NCBI GenBank assembly: GCA_013400115.1
Contig: VXBP01000347.1
Coordinates: forward strand, 268,899 to 332,898
Source: Rhinopomastus cyanomelas
Taxonomy: Eukaryota; Chordata; Aves; Bucerotiformes; Rhinopomastidae
DNA length: 64,000 nucleotides
Direction of reading: 5' to 3'
Shown here one piece after another: positions 24,701-39,700 of this stretch. The notes below the pieces were generated by a model. That model worked only from the letters and a program-made list of their open reading frames with translations, was not told the origin of the DNA and did not search any database. The translations under genes and the position numbers were made by a program. Each line of letters starts with the position of its first letter. Position 1 is the stretch's first letter.

Positions 24701-27700
24701 AGCTATCAGATTAAAACTAAATTTAAAAGAATAAATTGCTAGTTAGTATTATGTGGGAACATACAAATAAGTGTTTTTGAGGAGAAAATGTAGCACCTCT
24801 AGATTATACTGTTAGTGTTGTAGTTGTTTTGAGATGTTTTGAGACATGAACTGGCTTTTCCGAAGTTGGCACCATCTGCCTTTTTTTTTTTTGTTCAGTT
24901 GTCAGTATCGGGGTCCTGTCAGTGGTTGTTCCAATGAACACGACGTTGATTCTGCTCTTACAGGCTAGATCTCACTGTACTTATCTGTAGTTGAAAAACT
25001 TCATTCATCTTTAAAAGGTTTTTTGTTAGTGAGAACACATGTTTTTACTTCCGACTGTGCTGGAGTGTAGTGATTCATATTAAAAAGTATTCACCAAAAC
25101 CATTACTTAAGCTTCTTATAATAGCAGAAATTATCCTTCATTAGATACTGACAGTTCCCATGATGAGTGTAATTATAGGAAAAGAGAACAAACTCCGAGG
25201 CTAGCTGTATTCTGCCATCTTAAAATTATGCAAATTACTGAGTGATAAGAATAGAAAACGAGTAGGATGGTCAGGTTTTGCCGATGAAAAGGGGGATGGA
25301 ACAGTACCAACATCTCTAAATATGGCTACATGTGTGCTTTGTGCTGGGAGGATATGTAATCAATTCACAGCACTTTGCCGTGGTGTTTGTCACTATTGAC
25401 CAGAATAAATGTCAGCGACACGCACAATTTGTGATAATTTTTCTTGTGCCCTAACTTTACACGACATACGTTTATAAAACCAGATTTGATTTCCTTAGCT
25501 GCCACTGGAGATTTCTGTGCAGTTGGTGGTGGTGCTGGGAACTCGGGCTACCTTCAGCCTGTTAGTGGTCCCTGAGAGCTGAACTTGAGCTTAAAAAGGC
25601 CAAGTGCAACAAAGCCAAGGCTTTTCTTCTACTGGGTTTGTAGAAAGCATCGCACCCGTGGCTTATTTACGTGCCTGGCGGTGCCTCATTGTAGGGATTC
25701 ATGTCTTTCAGATACAAGCTTTCATAATAGAGAATTTTGGTTTTATTAAAAAGAATTGTGTGTCCTTTTCAGTCCAGACGTATGTGTCTGTATATATTAT
25801 TGAGAACTTAAGGCAAATTACTGAACTCTAATTGTTCTCTAACTTCCAGTCGCTGTAACAACTTGTTTACAGTCATTTTGTCCTTCACTGGCTCACATGC
25901 TTGAGGGATAACAAAGTGTGTTCACAAGACCAGCTTTATTACTGTGTTCTGAGGTCCTGGAGGGTTTGGGAAGAAAAAGAGGTGAAGAAACTCCTGTTTT
26001 CTCTGGTCTTGTTGTTTTAAGTGAAAGTAATTGTTGGTTGCTTTCGCTAGTTTGCACACTCAAAGGCGTGCAAAGGTTCTTGACTTCTAAGTGGCCTTCT
26101 GTGTAGACATGAGTTCTGCTCAGCTCCAGCTTGGAGAACTCCCAGCTCTCCAGTTCTGCTGTGATGGTAGCAAATTGCCTTCAGAAGTGCAAACTCTTGC
26201 ACATAACCGACTTCGCTGCTGCCCTGTGTCATCAGAATGAGTCATTCCAACATGGATTAATTTGCTTCCAAATGGTATCAAAAGTCCTAATAGATTGTAG
26301 AACACGATGTGTTTAGATTTTCTGGGAATCTATTTTTGACATTCCAAATACATTGATTTTCTGCTGTTATTTTTATGGCTGTAAATGTAGCAAATATAGA
26401 TTCCTCTCTAATAATCAGATCAGATGCCATTGAATATGGCTTTTAAATAGTTTCCTAAAATAATAAATGAAGCTCAGCATAATACTTTGCCTCACAGTGA
26501 CTTAGAAAAACCTAAAAAACACTTAGTGATTATAAATAAATTGCCCAAGAGAGCTGTGTCAAGTTCAGAATATCATACCAGCTTTCAAAATGAGTGATCA
26601 CTCCCGTGGATTGAGCAGGCTGATGCTGGCAGTGAAATACTTAAGTGAGCACCCTGATTCCTTGGGCGTCAGGAGCAGCTGGATGTGTACCACTTCTCAA
26701 ACCCACCTAGATGCTGTAGTACTGGTAGTGTGTGCAGAAAGGAGGATCTGAGAAGTTTCTGGGTGAAGATTTTCAAGGAAGATGTACAAGAATTAGCTTT
26801 TAAAACAGCTTTCAAAACTCACTTAAAACGAAAACAAGCTTCTGAGTGTCTTTTCCAGGCCGAACAGTATTTAGTCAGATGAGCTGTGGTGTCCTCTGTC
26901 TCCACTACAGAGGTTGTGTGTGGAGTTCAGGTTTTGAAAACACGGTGAAAGTGTTTTTTAAAACTCTCTTCCTCAGGCTTCTTTACTTTGCATCTGCTGA
27001 CGTGTTTATTAGAAAATCTTGGAAGGTTGAATTGGACTTTATAGGCCTTAAAGTGAGAATCAAATGGAAACAGCTGGGAGCAGAGTAAACTGCAGTTTTC
27101 ATTTATTGCAGTTAAGAAGAGAGATCATGAGCTTAACTGACAGGTGAAGGACTTTGACTTAGCTATCGAGAAGTTTAGAAGAATATTGAAGTAGTGCCTA
27201 AAAGCTCCAATACTGGAGGTTTCTAGGAAAAAGCTAGACAATTAACTCTTAGGAGTGAAGTAACTACAGCTGGTTCTGCTTTATGCAAGAACTTGAAATA
27301 CGAGATAGAATGGAATGTCCATTCTTAGTCCTAATTTTCTGTCCTTCTGATATGTAAGGAATATAATAATTTAAAAGAGCTTTTGGAAAAAGACTTTGTT
27401 TTCAAGGGCTTTGGGTAGCAATTCAGTTGCTGCCTACGTTTGTTCGATAGCTGTCATCTCCACACACAAAATACTTCGTTAGCTTCCTTGCTGTTGAGGC
27501 TACCTGTCAAAATACTGCTCACAGGAAAGCTCCTCGCACCATTTGTACTTTGGTACTTGTGTTGTTTAATATGACATCCTGTTCTGATACTTCTAACAAC
27601 TGCTTCTACCCAGCTTGGTTGAGATTTGTACGTAATTCGACCTTTTGACTTGAGGTATCTTCTTCTTGCAGTTCTCCCAAACATCTGGAACACCGATGGC

Positions 27701-30700
27701 GAATTTACTATTCCAGAGCAAAAGCAAGTGGAAAATAATGAGGAATTGGCCAGCTCTTACGAAAGAAAATTGATCGAGGTAAAGTTTGTCCCAGCACAAA
27801 TGTCATGGAATTGTAGCCCTGACGTAATGTTGGAAGATTGTAATAGTTTCATTGCTTTGAAGGTACTGTTACCTCGTTAGAGCAAAAGTGGAGTTTGATT
27901 TTTGAAGAAGAAAATGAAAGATGAATTTGCAGCCTTGTATGTTCAAAATACAGATTTTTTGGTCCGACTTCAAAGCGTATTTGTAGCAGTTCAGATAATG
28001 AAAGGTAATTTACCGGGTGGTTACGCGTTCATACGTTGATATGAAGATGAGGGTTTTCATAAATAAACAAACTCCTCGTGGTTTTAACTGGTGGTGACTA
28101 AAGTCACTGCTCCATTTTCCCTCTTTTCCCTCCACAAATGAAAGAGCCAAAGTCTTCCCTTCTGAGGTTAGCCTGTGCAGTGTTCCAAATTAAGGACTGG
28201 GGTGGAAACCACTCCTGAATGCTGTTCTAGCAGTTACATTCAGCTTGAATTGCATCTGAAAAATGCTCAGACTGAAGTGGTTTCGCTAACTTTTGTGCCT
28301 AGTAGACTATTTCCACTGAAGGCTTAGATGCCCTTGAATTCCTTGGTGACTGATCAGGATATTGAAGTCACCTCAGAAGTAAATGACTGGCTGTCAACGG
28401 ATTAAAAAGGTAGTTCTTCTGAGTAACCAGTGGTTTATTTTTACCCCCTTTCCTCCATTATAAAATTGTTGTTGATATTAATATATTGGAGAATTCTTCA
28501 GTTTCTTACTTACTTTTAAAAAAGTTCATTAATCCCTTATTGGTCCACAGAAGCACTCGTTCTTGCAGTCAAACCAAACAGTTTTAAATAAAATCTCTTC
28601 CAGCTCTTTGAGGATTTCCTTGTACAAACCAGTACAAGAAGCATTTCTAGGAGTTGCAATTTTTCTACATAGGAATTGCTTATTTTTAAAATTGAAGTTC
28701 AGTACAAACCTGCAGTTTGCCTTTTAATGAACATGAAAATGCTCCTCTCTGTTTGAGGCTCCTAGGCTTAATTTTTTTAGTGTGGTAGGGGTGCTGTCGT
28801 GTTTATGTGCCTGCTAAACTGATCTCTGAGCGCTTGGTGTGTGGGGTGGGAACCTTTTTCTGACATGGGAGTTGCATCTGCTGGTCATGTGAACTCAAGA
28901 TGTGATTCTCTTTGTGTTCACCCTGGAGATGAGAGATGAGAGTTTATTTCTGAACGTTAGATAGTCATGAGCTCTGACATCTGTCAAAAAGGTGAAGCTT
29001 AGTTTTTAAGTCTCTGACAACTCATGAAGCTCTTCTGCAAAGCTGAATTGTTTGAAACATCCTTGGATGTGTTTAAAGAACATTTAGATGTGCTTAAAGA
29101 TATGGTCTAGTGGTGAACGTGGTGGAGTAGGGTTGATGGTTGGACTTAATGCTCTCAAGGGTCGTTTCCAACCTGAATGACTGTGTGAATTAAAGCAATA
29201 TCTAAGAAAGGCAGTCTTGGACATTAAGCTTTTCAGCATTCTGGAGAGTTTTAACTTCATGAATTTTCATGCCTTTGGTTCTTTCTTGGAACAAATAATT
29301 GAAACCTGCCTGGATGTGTTCCTGTGCAGCTTGGTCTGGGTGATCCTGCTGTGGCAGGGGGATTGGACTGGATGATCTTTGGAGGTCCCTTCCAATCCCT
29401 AATGATTCTATGATTATATCAAATCACATACTTGGGGAACACATGGACTAAGTCCTTTGGGTTAAACACATGCTGTGGTTTGTGTTGCCTTTGGTGGCAG
29501 GATCAATTTAAGCAGATGGTCCTTGCTTGGATCCTGTGTCACAGGGCACCTATCTCACTGTTGGAAGGGAACAGTGATCTCTGTGTCCATCGTACAAACT
29601 GTTTTGAGAACCAGGCTGGCTTAAATAGTGCTTGAGGGGTTTCCAGACTGACAGTGCTGCACGTGAGGTGTGAATGAACATCAAAAGCATCTGTACAGCG
29701 ACGACTGCGGAAGTTGTCCTTATTGTAAAATCCTGGACACGGCAAACACCGCGATCCATTGCCTTTGCTTCTAGCCTGCGCTTCCGTTGAATCCGTGCTG
29801 CTTATGGGCAGGTAAAGCATGTGAGTGATTTACACAGGGGTTTGTGGCATGTGACATTCATGCTTTTTTGGCCATGGCTCTTAGTATCCAATGCTATTAT
29901 TGTAGTTCCAAATCGTGTTCTCCTGGAGGCAGGCGATAGCATTTCTACCAGAAGTGGTCTCCTGGTAGTAACTGTGTCTCTGCACCTCATTGCTTATGTC
30001 AGATTACGCTTCTGAATGCTGCTTGTACCGCTGGAGTGTTTTCGTGTTTGCTGGGATGATCTTAACGAGCCCAGGGACAAGGAGCTGCAGTTCAGAACAG
30101 CTGTCTCAGCACTGTAGATGAGGTGAGCCTTTCTGCCAAGGGTGAAATGAGTCAACTTGAAAGGCTCTCTGGAAAGTTAATACTAGTAGTGTGTGGAGAT
30201 TTGTGTAGATCATTGTTTAGATCTTTCCTCTTTGGCTTTTTTTTTTCTGTGAGCAGCAAGAACAGCAGCTGGAGATGCTGATTTCAGTCCCTCTCATGAA
30301 ACTAATCGATCTGTGTGGCTCATTTTGCTTTTGCTGATTGCTTTGGTTTCCCCTGGCCAGGCACAGGTCTTGCCAGGGTGGTGTTTTTCCTCTTTGGTGT
30401 TTCAGTGGTCTTTGTATGTCAGTCTTAGTTTCAGTACACACTGGTAGTACACAGCTGCACACAGTTTATGAAGACTGAAGCACTGCAAACTTTAATGTGC
30501 AGCAGAGGAGCCAACACAGACCCCCTTCTGCTACCCTGACTCAGACCCGTGACTTCTGTCGCAACTGAAATGCGCTTTGTGCTGTATCAGCAACTTTTGC
30601 AGTGCAGAAAGTGAGGGGTGAGGCTAAATGATAACCCAGATGTGTTGCAAGTTATTTTTACTGTGATTTGTAAGATTAAGATATTTATTTAGAGCTGTTT

Positions 30701-33700
30701 ATTATCAAGAAGTTTATTTAAAACTGCTTATGTAATCAGGCAAACAAATACGTTTGGGTTTAAATCATGGAATCATTAGGGACTGGAAGGGACCTTGAAA
30801 GATCATCCAGTCCAGTCCCCCTGCCACAGCAGGATCACCTAGACCAAGTCACACAGGAACACATCCAGGCGGGTCTTGAACATCTCCACTGTGAAATATT
30901 TAGCTTTTGTACTTTTAGTGCCATTACACAGCATTTCAGACTAGCTGGTAAATTCAGAGTTAATGAGACATCAGTCCAGACAAATAATATCTGGGCTTAG
31001 TTCAGCTCTTTTTTCCATCTGTGCCACACTGAAAGACTGGAGTTGATGGACACCCTCTAATATAAAATGAAAATGGAGAAGAATAATTGCAGTTCAACTC
31101 GGGTATAATGATTTATGTTTTTTTATTGTTAATTAATGGTTTCACTTCCTGGCTTGTCAAACAGAAGCTGTTTTTTTCCCTGTTTGCCTTCACAATGTGA
31201 AGGATACACGTTGTCGGGAACAAAGCGCTCAATTAAAAGCAGGCACTAGATGAAACAAATTGAATTAAACTGCTTTGTCTTGGGGAACTTCCTAGGGGAA
31301 GAGGGAGAAGGCAGAGCGGTAATTCAAGGACGTGAATGCGTGCAATCCATAGACAGTAGGGAACCCCCTTTGGAATGGAAGTTACGAGGCTTGGCAGTAT
31401 TCCCCAGTCCCTGTTCTATGGGTGTAGGTAGAGGATTGATAGTCGTCGTACTCGGCCGTGCTTTCATAGTGCTGTGCCCTTGCCACTGTTATTGTTCTAG
31501 CTCTGGGTGACTGTAGGAGGAACAGAGTTGTTCGAAGACACTTGACAATATTGTTGTGTCAGCGTGCTGTGCCTAGCGATAGGGGCTACTCCCGTCAGAC
31601 TTGTAGCTTTTCTTGGTCTGGTTCTGCTCCTCTGCTGTTCCACCTCTGACAGCAGCACTGGCCAGTATTCCTTTTGTACATGTAGGCACAATACACTTGG
31701 AAACTTTGCACAGAGACATCTTCTTAGGAGTCCTTCTTTTCCCTTCAAAATAATTCCGCAGGCCTTTTTTTGGCGACAATGTGTTTGCATTAAGGCCACA
31801 AGGAGCATATCAGTTCAAGACGACTCCCTTGCCAAGAGTGTTATGTCCTGAAGGGTCTGTTTGTCATAAATGAAACTTCCGTCCAATTCTTATAGTAGTC
31901 CTCCCGGCCTTTCTTCTCTAGAAGCTGCACCCTTCTGCTTCTGTTCAAGAACTCAATGAAATCTTCAACTTTGATTTGGGTTTTTTTGTTGCACCTTGCG
32001 TTTTCATTCTGCCAGCCCTGTTTGCTTTCGTAAACATCCTGAATCAGTTCATCCTTTCTTGACACTTGGACTCAAAACTGGAGGTCACAGACATGGCTGG
32101 ACCTCATGCCCAGAGAGGCCACACTGTTGAACAGCTTCTACCACTCTGGTATTTGTGTTCCTTTGACCCCTCGGAGATTTGCCTGTTGTGATTAACTGGG
32201 CTTCTAGCTACAGCCCTATTAAAACTCCAAATATCAGTGGAAAATGCATTACTCCTGAATTATTGTCAAAGTTTAATACAGTTGAACCCATTACTCCCTG
32301 TTCAAAAATGGTGATTATTATGGAATTCTTGACCGCTGTGTTCATCAAAGAATGAAACTGAGAACAGAAGTTAACAGATGTCTTTATTACAATCAGATGC
32401 CACAGGATCTCCTCCAAAAGGAGTAAAACTTGACCTAGAGCTGTGTTGTGTCCTACAGATTTCAATATCCAAACCTGCATTTCAAGGCATGAGTTACAAT
32501 TGTTGTAACAGCGTCTGTTCTTAGTGGTTAGGTCAAACTGTCAAACTAATGCATTAGCTGTGGATGCTGGTATTGGAGAGTGCAGTAAAATAAAAACAAA
32601 CAAAAGACTGTGTGTGTGGTAGAAAGTAGGTGCTGTAGGCTTTGGGGTTTTGGTGGTTGGTGGGGGTTTTCATCATTTAGAACAGTGTTACCTCTTGGCT
32701 TTGTTTTTTCAGGTCGCTGAAATGCATGGAGAACTGATTGAATTCAACGAGAGGCTGCACCGTGCTCTGATGGCTAAAGAAGCTCTTGTGTCCCAGATGA
32801 GACAAGAATTAATCGATTTGAGAGGGCCAGTAAGTGTTTATTTACTACAGCGTAGCGTACTGATGTGGGGATGAGCTCAGAACCTCTACTGGTGATGCGT
32901 TAGCTCACAGGAAACACCAGCTAATAAGAAATCTATCAAGAACACCCGACTTTGGTGTTTTGGTAGCGTTTCATTCTCTCTAGAGTTGCGTGTCTAATAT
33001 GTACACGTATGGCGTGCGTAGACATACGCAGACAACAACATACTTTTCTACCCACTGTTGCTTGTTGGCTTTTTGTGGGAAAAAATGGGGTTGAAATTGA
33101 AAAAAGATCTGAGTGGCAGTAGAAGTCAAGAATATTTCTAGTAGCCATCCATCTTCGAGGTGGCAGGTATTGGTGATTTCTTCTCATGTGATTACATGGC
33201 ATTGCTCCTTGCTGTTTTGCTTGCCCTGGAAGCATTCATTCATGCCCACTCTATCGTAGCTTTTCTGTGAAGTGACTCGTGACAGTTCTGTGTGCACTAG
33301 TGAAGTGGGATTTCACCCAACATTTTCAGCCTTTTCCATGGAAACCATCGCATCCTTGCGCTCCGAGATGACAAGGGATAAACGACGTGTGTTAGAGCTG
33401 TGCTTTGCTGCTTGGGGCTGTACCTGTCTGTTCAGAGATTGGCATGTGAACTGTGTGTCTCACAAACTAATCCAGCTGGTAGTCAAACCGTGTTCTAATG
33501 TATCAGATAATGAGAGAAAACAATTTCCTAAAACTCCAGCACTAAAGAAGTAGTCGTAGTACTATATTGTTGCAGGATAGGCTAATTTAAGGGCTAAGTG
33601 CTAGTTGTTACTGGTTGCTGTTGTTCAGAGTGAGACTCTAAATTGTAGAGATGTGAAGATTTTTGTATTATCTGAATAACTGGATGTGTTTTCATTCCAT

Positions 33701-36700
33701 ATTGGTAAAGAAAACTCTGAGCTAGTAGTCTCGGTTACTTCAGACCTTTCAAAGTTGGTAGACTGTGTAGCTGCCAGAGATTGTAGGGCATGAGTATTTG
33801 ATTCCCCCCTTTGACTCTTTGAAAAACACCGGCCAAGTTTTTCAGGCTTCATTATTTAAATAGTGTATAATTGACTGCTTCTTGTAAAAATAACCCCCGT
33901 GATCTTAGCTGTCGCCTCCGTGTAATGCTTGTAATAACTTACAAATCGCAGCCATTACAATTGAATGACCTTTTCAGATGTTTTAGCTACTGGTTTTCAG
34001 AAGTTCTGCCACAAATGGGGGGGATACTGAAACCAAAAGGGCGTGAAGAAATACAGTGGTGTCTGCATCGCTGCGTTTTGTGTTACAGTGAGCAAAAACT
34101 TCTGCCTCAGAATCAGTAGCTGGACGTCTTCAACAGAGATCTGCAACCACTGGAGCTCATTGATGTCATGCTTTTTCTCATTTCAAAGTCCACAAAGTTT
34201 TTGCCCAGCACTTCTGCTCAAGTTAATTTAAATATAAATTAAATCTATAAATATTTATAGAAATGTCAATGAAATATGTACAGATCTGGAGGTAAGATTT
34301 GCCACTTCAGATACAGGCAAAGAGAGGGCGCAGGCTGCGGGGGAGATAGAACGTCTGTTCAGTAGCACAAGAAGCTTGTTATGGCTGGCTGTGTGCTACC
34401 ACTGGAGGGTGGACTGGACTGTGAACACACAGCAGCTGCTGGTGCTAAATGAGAAGTCACACTGGCCCTTCTCACCTTGTTCCTCCAGCAAAGGGCAGCA
34501 GAGGGGTTCAAGTTTCCATGTGTGTGCACTGGAGCACTCTCAGCTCTGCGCGTCTTTCCCTTCGTCTGTCAGGAATGACTTCTTTTTTGCTGAGTCGTAT
34601 CCCTTTCATCTTGGGAAGGCAAAGTTCAGGCAGTAATACAGATATTACTGGGCAGCAGACACTCTGAAAGCCAGTAATACACACACAACCTACAAGGCTT
34701 CTCTGAACTAATATTTAACTAACACAGAAGCTGTCTCTGGAACTTCACAACTTTGAGCTGTTTCCATGATCAAAACACGTGAGCTGTGCTGGGTTGTGCT
34801 TTACATGTTGCAGCATTTGAAGGTGTGAAGGTATCTATTTATGTTTAACTTAGCTTTTGCCCTCGTTTTAAAGCATTGTTGTTTGTTACAAAAGCTCCTT
34901 CAATCTCTTTTCCTCACAGCTGTTACTTCCTTTGATTCTGCAGTTGCTTGTCCATCACTGCCATCCTCATGAACATCTGTAGCTATGTGATCTTTTTTGT
35001 AAGAGCATAGCTAAAATGAAATGACCACGTGCCTTTCTCTTAATGGAATGATGGCTGCAGAAGAAATGCTCACTAGGTTTTATGTCTCACTTGCTCCCAT
35101 ACACTTGCACACGCAGTGTGCTTCATTTTAGCACACTTTGCTTACAAAGGCCTGTAAGGATGCTTGTACTCCAAGTCCTCTGTACCTCTCAGTGTCCCAT
35201 GCTTTTATGAAATCCATTTGTTCCTTTGCAAAACCATAGCTGTTTCTAACACGAAGAATTCACCGGGGTGATGTGTTCATAATCCTGTTGCTTGATTACG
35301 TATTTTTCTGTTATTGTTTCTCAGCAATAGGTTTTATTGGCATTTCAAAAGTTGAATGTTGAATTGTAATTTGCTTATAATACTATTCTTTCTTAATAGA
35401 ACACGTAATAACCAGTGCGTGGGAATTATTTCTCTTTTGTAAATATAGGTCCCTGGAGACTTGAGTCAAACATCTGAGGATCAGAGTTTGTCAGATTTTG
35501 AGATGTGAGTTTCATAATACGTGTCTGTCTCTCCCTCTGCTGTCTTTATGGAAGAAAAGAGTAGCTCAGTTCAGTTGATCATTTTCCCCTGTATAATTTC
35601 CAATAACTGAATTCTCAACGGTGGTGTTTCATTGCAAACCTTACGGCGTGCTGCACAGTCCATGCCCCAGTGTGCGGTTTGGCAACGTCGAATGCAAGGA
35701 GTTTAGATTGAAGAAGATTCTCCAGGAGTGCTGTTCCAGTGCGTTATGCCCTTGTTGGCTAACAAAGCACCAAAAAGGTGCTGCTTTCTGTCGCCTCGTG
35801 TTTGATAGATGCTGAGTGCTGCTTGCAGTGTGGTGGACTCTTTCAGTTCTGTGGAGCAGCTCTCATCACTGCTTACAACCAGTGCTCCAAAAACCACCGC
35901 AGGGTTCAGGCAGGACTGAGGTTTTTCTGACGCTCCCTTTGAAACGTTGATTTCCTTTTTCGTTCACTTTGATTGTCTCAATCACTGGTGGTAGGTGCCT
36001 TGAAATTTCTAGACATAAATATGTTTCCAACTGTAAAGTTTTTCCCTGTCTTCCTCAGATCAAATCGTGCTCTTATTAACGTTTGGATCCCCTCAGTCTT
36101 CCTGCGAGGAAAAGCTGCTAACGCCTTCCATGTGTATCAGGTACGTGAAGTGTCTCAACGTAGCTCCTGTGTGAAAGCTTCTCACTGAAACAGCACATTT
36201 CAATAACGTAAACCTTTCAGCCTGATTTCATTTGGATCAGTTTATAAACAGCAGCAGTAACTTCATGCATATTCATTCATAGGTTTTTGTTGATATCCAG
36301 AAAATGAGGGCTGGCATTTAATAGTTTAACACTTTAAAAACACGTTAATTGGGCGATTGAGGCAGGAGAGGTTCTTCTCCCCTTCTACTCTGCCCTGGTG
36401 AGACCACATCTGGAGTGTTGAGTCCTGTTCTGGGCCTGTCAGTTCAAGAGGGATGTGGAGCTGCTGAAGGGAGTCCAGTGTAGAGCAACGAGGATGATGG
36501 AGTGGAACCAAGTTCTGATGACGAGAGGCTGAGGGATCCAAGTCTCTTTAGCTTGGAGAAGAGGAGACTGAGGGGTGACCTCATTCACATCTATAAATAT
36601 GTGAGGGTGGGTGTCAGGAGGATGGAGCCAGGCTCTGCTCAGTGTCATCTAGTGATAGGACAAGGGGCAGTGGGTGTGAACTGGAACAGAGGAGGTTCCA

Positions 36701-39700
36701 CATCAATCTGAGAAGGAACTTCTTTCCAGTGAGGGTGATGGAGTAGTGGAACAGGCTGCTCAGGGAGGTTGTGGAATCTCCTTCTCTGGAGATGTTTGAG
36801 ACCCACCTGGACGGGTTCCTGTGTGACTTGGTCTAGGTGATCCTGCTGTGGCAGAGGGATTGGACTGGATGATCTTTCGGGGTCCCTCCCAATCCCTAAT
36901 GATTCTGTGATTTCTTTGGCCAGATAGTACAATGATTCAGTATTAACCAGTAAAATAATCTTCAATATACGTGTACACGCTCTATTTCTGTTTTAGAGGC
37001 GTCGGTCGCCAGAAACGTTGCTCGCCGAGCAGACAGGTGTGACATGGTAGTAGCTCACTCAGAAACATTTTGAATGGCACAACAAGCCTTCACTGTGTTT
37101 CACTGGATGTGTTGGTGGTGTGCCTGCTTCAGCTGGGTTTGAATGTAGGGATCTGCACTCTTCAGTGCCTTGTAGTCGCGATATTGAAATGCTCTGCTGT
37201 TCCTTAAATCATGGCACTCTCCTTGGATAGAACGACAAGGCCAGCTTTAAGCCTACCTTAATATGCTGGCCCAGGCTGTTTGCATTTCTTTATTTGTGGG
37301 CTGTTAGTGGCTGCAGAATTGTTCCGCTTTTGTTTCAGCCACAAGCACTTAGCTGCGAAGATTAGTGATGCTTTTTAACATTCCTCTCACTCAGAGTGAC
37401 TTTTGTAGAATTCTGAATAATTTATGAGATGTTAGCAAGGAGCTGGAAAATACAGGGGAAAAAACCCACCTTTCAGGCAGTGAAAGACAAAGAAAAATAA
37501 GATTTTCAGCTAATGCAAGGAAAAGCTAACAGTATGAACAATGATTTATTTAAATGCATTGGATAATCAATCAGACTGAGGCACACAAGTGTTTGTGGAA
37601 ATCTGACATGTTGAAAAGTGCAATTATTTGTGTCCTTCTGCCTCTCGTATGTTCCTACGTGTTGCAGTCAGTGACTGTTTTTGCAAACCCAGACTCCTGT
37701 CTGCTACCAGGAATTTGTAAAAGCGTCGACATTCCTGCTCCACTATATCTGTGACACTGTTTCTCGTTAGGAAATCTGTTGAGAGCAGTTTGTAGGAAGT
37801 TCAGGGCTTCATCCAAAATCTGCTGAGGAGAGTAAAGGGTTGACTGTTGCTCTCGGTTTGCTTTTCTTCAAGGACTAACTGTGGTGACTTGAACAAAATG
37901 TAGGGGTGTTCTCTTGCTTTTGCACCTAATTTCTATTAATTGTTGGCATTTTGGAAAATACCTTGTGCTGGTGCAGAGTGGACTCTGGTAGAATCTGTTC
38001 ATTACTCATCATCAGTGGAAAAGAAACCAAGTTAGGACTGAAGGTTAAGCTTCTTGAGGAAGGGACAAAAGTAATCAACACATGGCTCTAAAAGATTGAC
38101 GAGTACAGATGTACAGAAAAGACAATTTTGATAATTATTTGAGTTCTTTATGTTTTCAAAATATGTTGGTCATCCATATTGTCTTGGATCGTTTGGAGCA
38201 ATGGGCCAGCGTTAATGGCAGGAGCTTCAGTAAAGCCGAGCACCAGGTCCTGCACTTGGGACACAACAACCCTCTGCAAGGCTACAGGCTGGGGGAGATG
38301 CAGCTGGCAGAGAGGGACCTGGGGGTTCTAATAGACAGGAAGATGAGTATGAGCCAGCAGTGTGCCCAAGAAGGCCAGTGGCATCCTGGCTTGTATTAGA
38401 AATAGTGTGGCCAGCAGGAGTAGGGAGGTTCTCATCCCCCTGTATTGGGCACTGGTGAGGCCACTTCTTGAGCACCTCAATACAAGAGCGATGTGGAGAT
38501 GCTGGAGCAGGTGCAGAGGAGGGGAACAAAGCTGGTGAAGGGCCTGGAGAGGAAAGATGGAAAGAGCTGGAAAGGGCTTCCCTGGGAGGTGGCAGAGTCC
38601 CCATTCCTGGATGTGTTTAAGGATCATTTGGATGAGGTGCTGAGGGATCTGGTTTAGGGGTGAACTTGTAGGTAGGGTGAACAGTTGGACTCAATGATCC
38701 GAAGGGTCTTTCCCAACCAGCGCGATTCTGTGATGTCGCACATCCATATCATGCACAATCTCTCTTATTTGATGCGTGTTTGAAAATGGTGCAGGTTCAT
38801 TCAATGGGCATGATGAATTCTCTAGAGCAGCACAGAGTGCCTGTGGTCAGACTAGCTTGTTTTGGGCTGCAGAGCAGCTCGGAACAGCAACGAATACCTC
38901 TGGTGTCTTTAGTGGAATTCCTGCCAGCTCTTGATCTCGGTAACAGGACTGTGACTTGGAAGCAGATCTGCCTAGCAGATGACTTTGTGCATGTGAAATA
39001 AAGACACTTTCCTAAGTGGATCCCTGCGCTGTAGCACGGCGCGTGGCTTCACACTTGAATGGCACATGTCTGATCCAATACGTAGCCATCGTGTATACTC
39101 TGCCTTTAATAGCTGTCAGGAAATCATTAATTTATAAAACTTCAGGAACAGCCCACTGCATTTATCTTGTTAAATCTCTGCCAAAACATGTGCTCCTGAT
39201 TACAGGGAATTTGATTCAGTGTTGAAATTGTGGAAGAGGATATTTAACAGGCTACCAGTACGTAATGAGCAGATAAGGACTGGGAGTGGCAATTAGGATA
39301 AATGACTCAGCTCACTTCTGAGAGGCCTCTTATTCCCAATAAACATTATTTTTCCAGTGGCAGAAAATTAAAATACATGTATAACTCTGGAGCAGCTACA
39401 TGAGAGAGAGCTTCTAGTGTTGTGTCTCTGAGTGGAAAGTAGGAATATTGCAGAGTATCGATGATGTTGAGATAACTTCCAACGTCTTCTGGAGTTTGCA
39501 TGTCCGTGAGTACTCTGAATAACCGTAACTTCACATGTAAGGACTAGCTCTGTGTTGTGATAGTTACTACTGAGGAAAAAGATGCCAAGTGAACTTTAAA
39601 GAAAGCTGAAGGGTGCCCACTGGAATAGGCAGTCTGGAACGTGGGGCTCTGGCCAGCCTGCTCTAGGGTGGGGTTTTAGGGAGGCCTGAAACCCAAGTTG

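Larger units (their letters stand above)
27779..32712 (+). other. SNX29: SNX29 intron 15
   Basis: A 4.9 kb intron with three CR1 3' ends (29057, 29306, 30763) and an antisense open frame at 31841-32065 listed separately. Elsewhere no exon or RNA gene is recognised. Confidence 0.8.
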
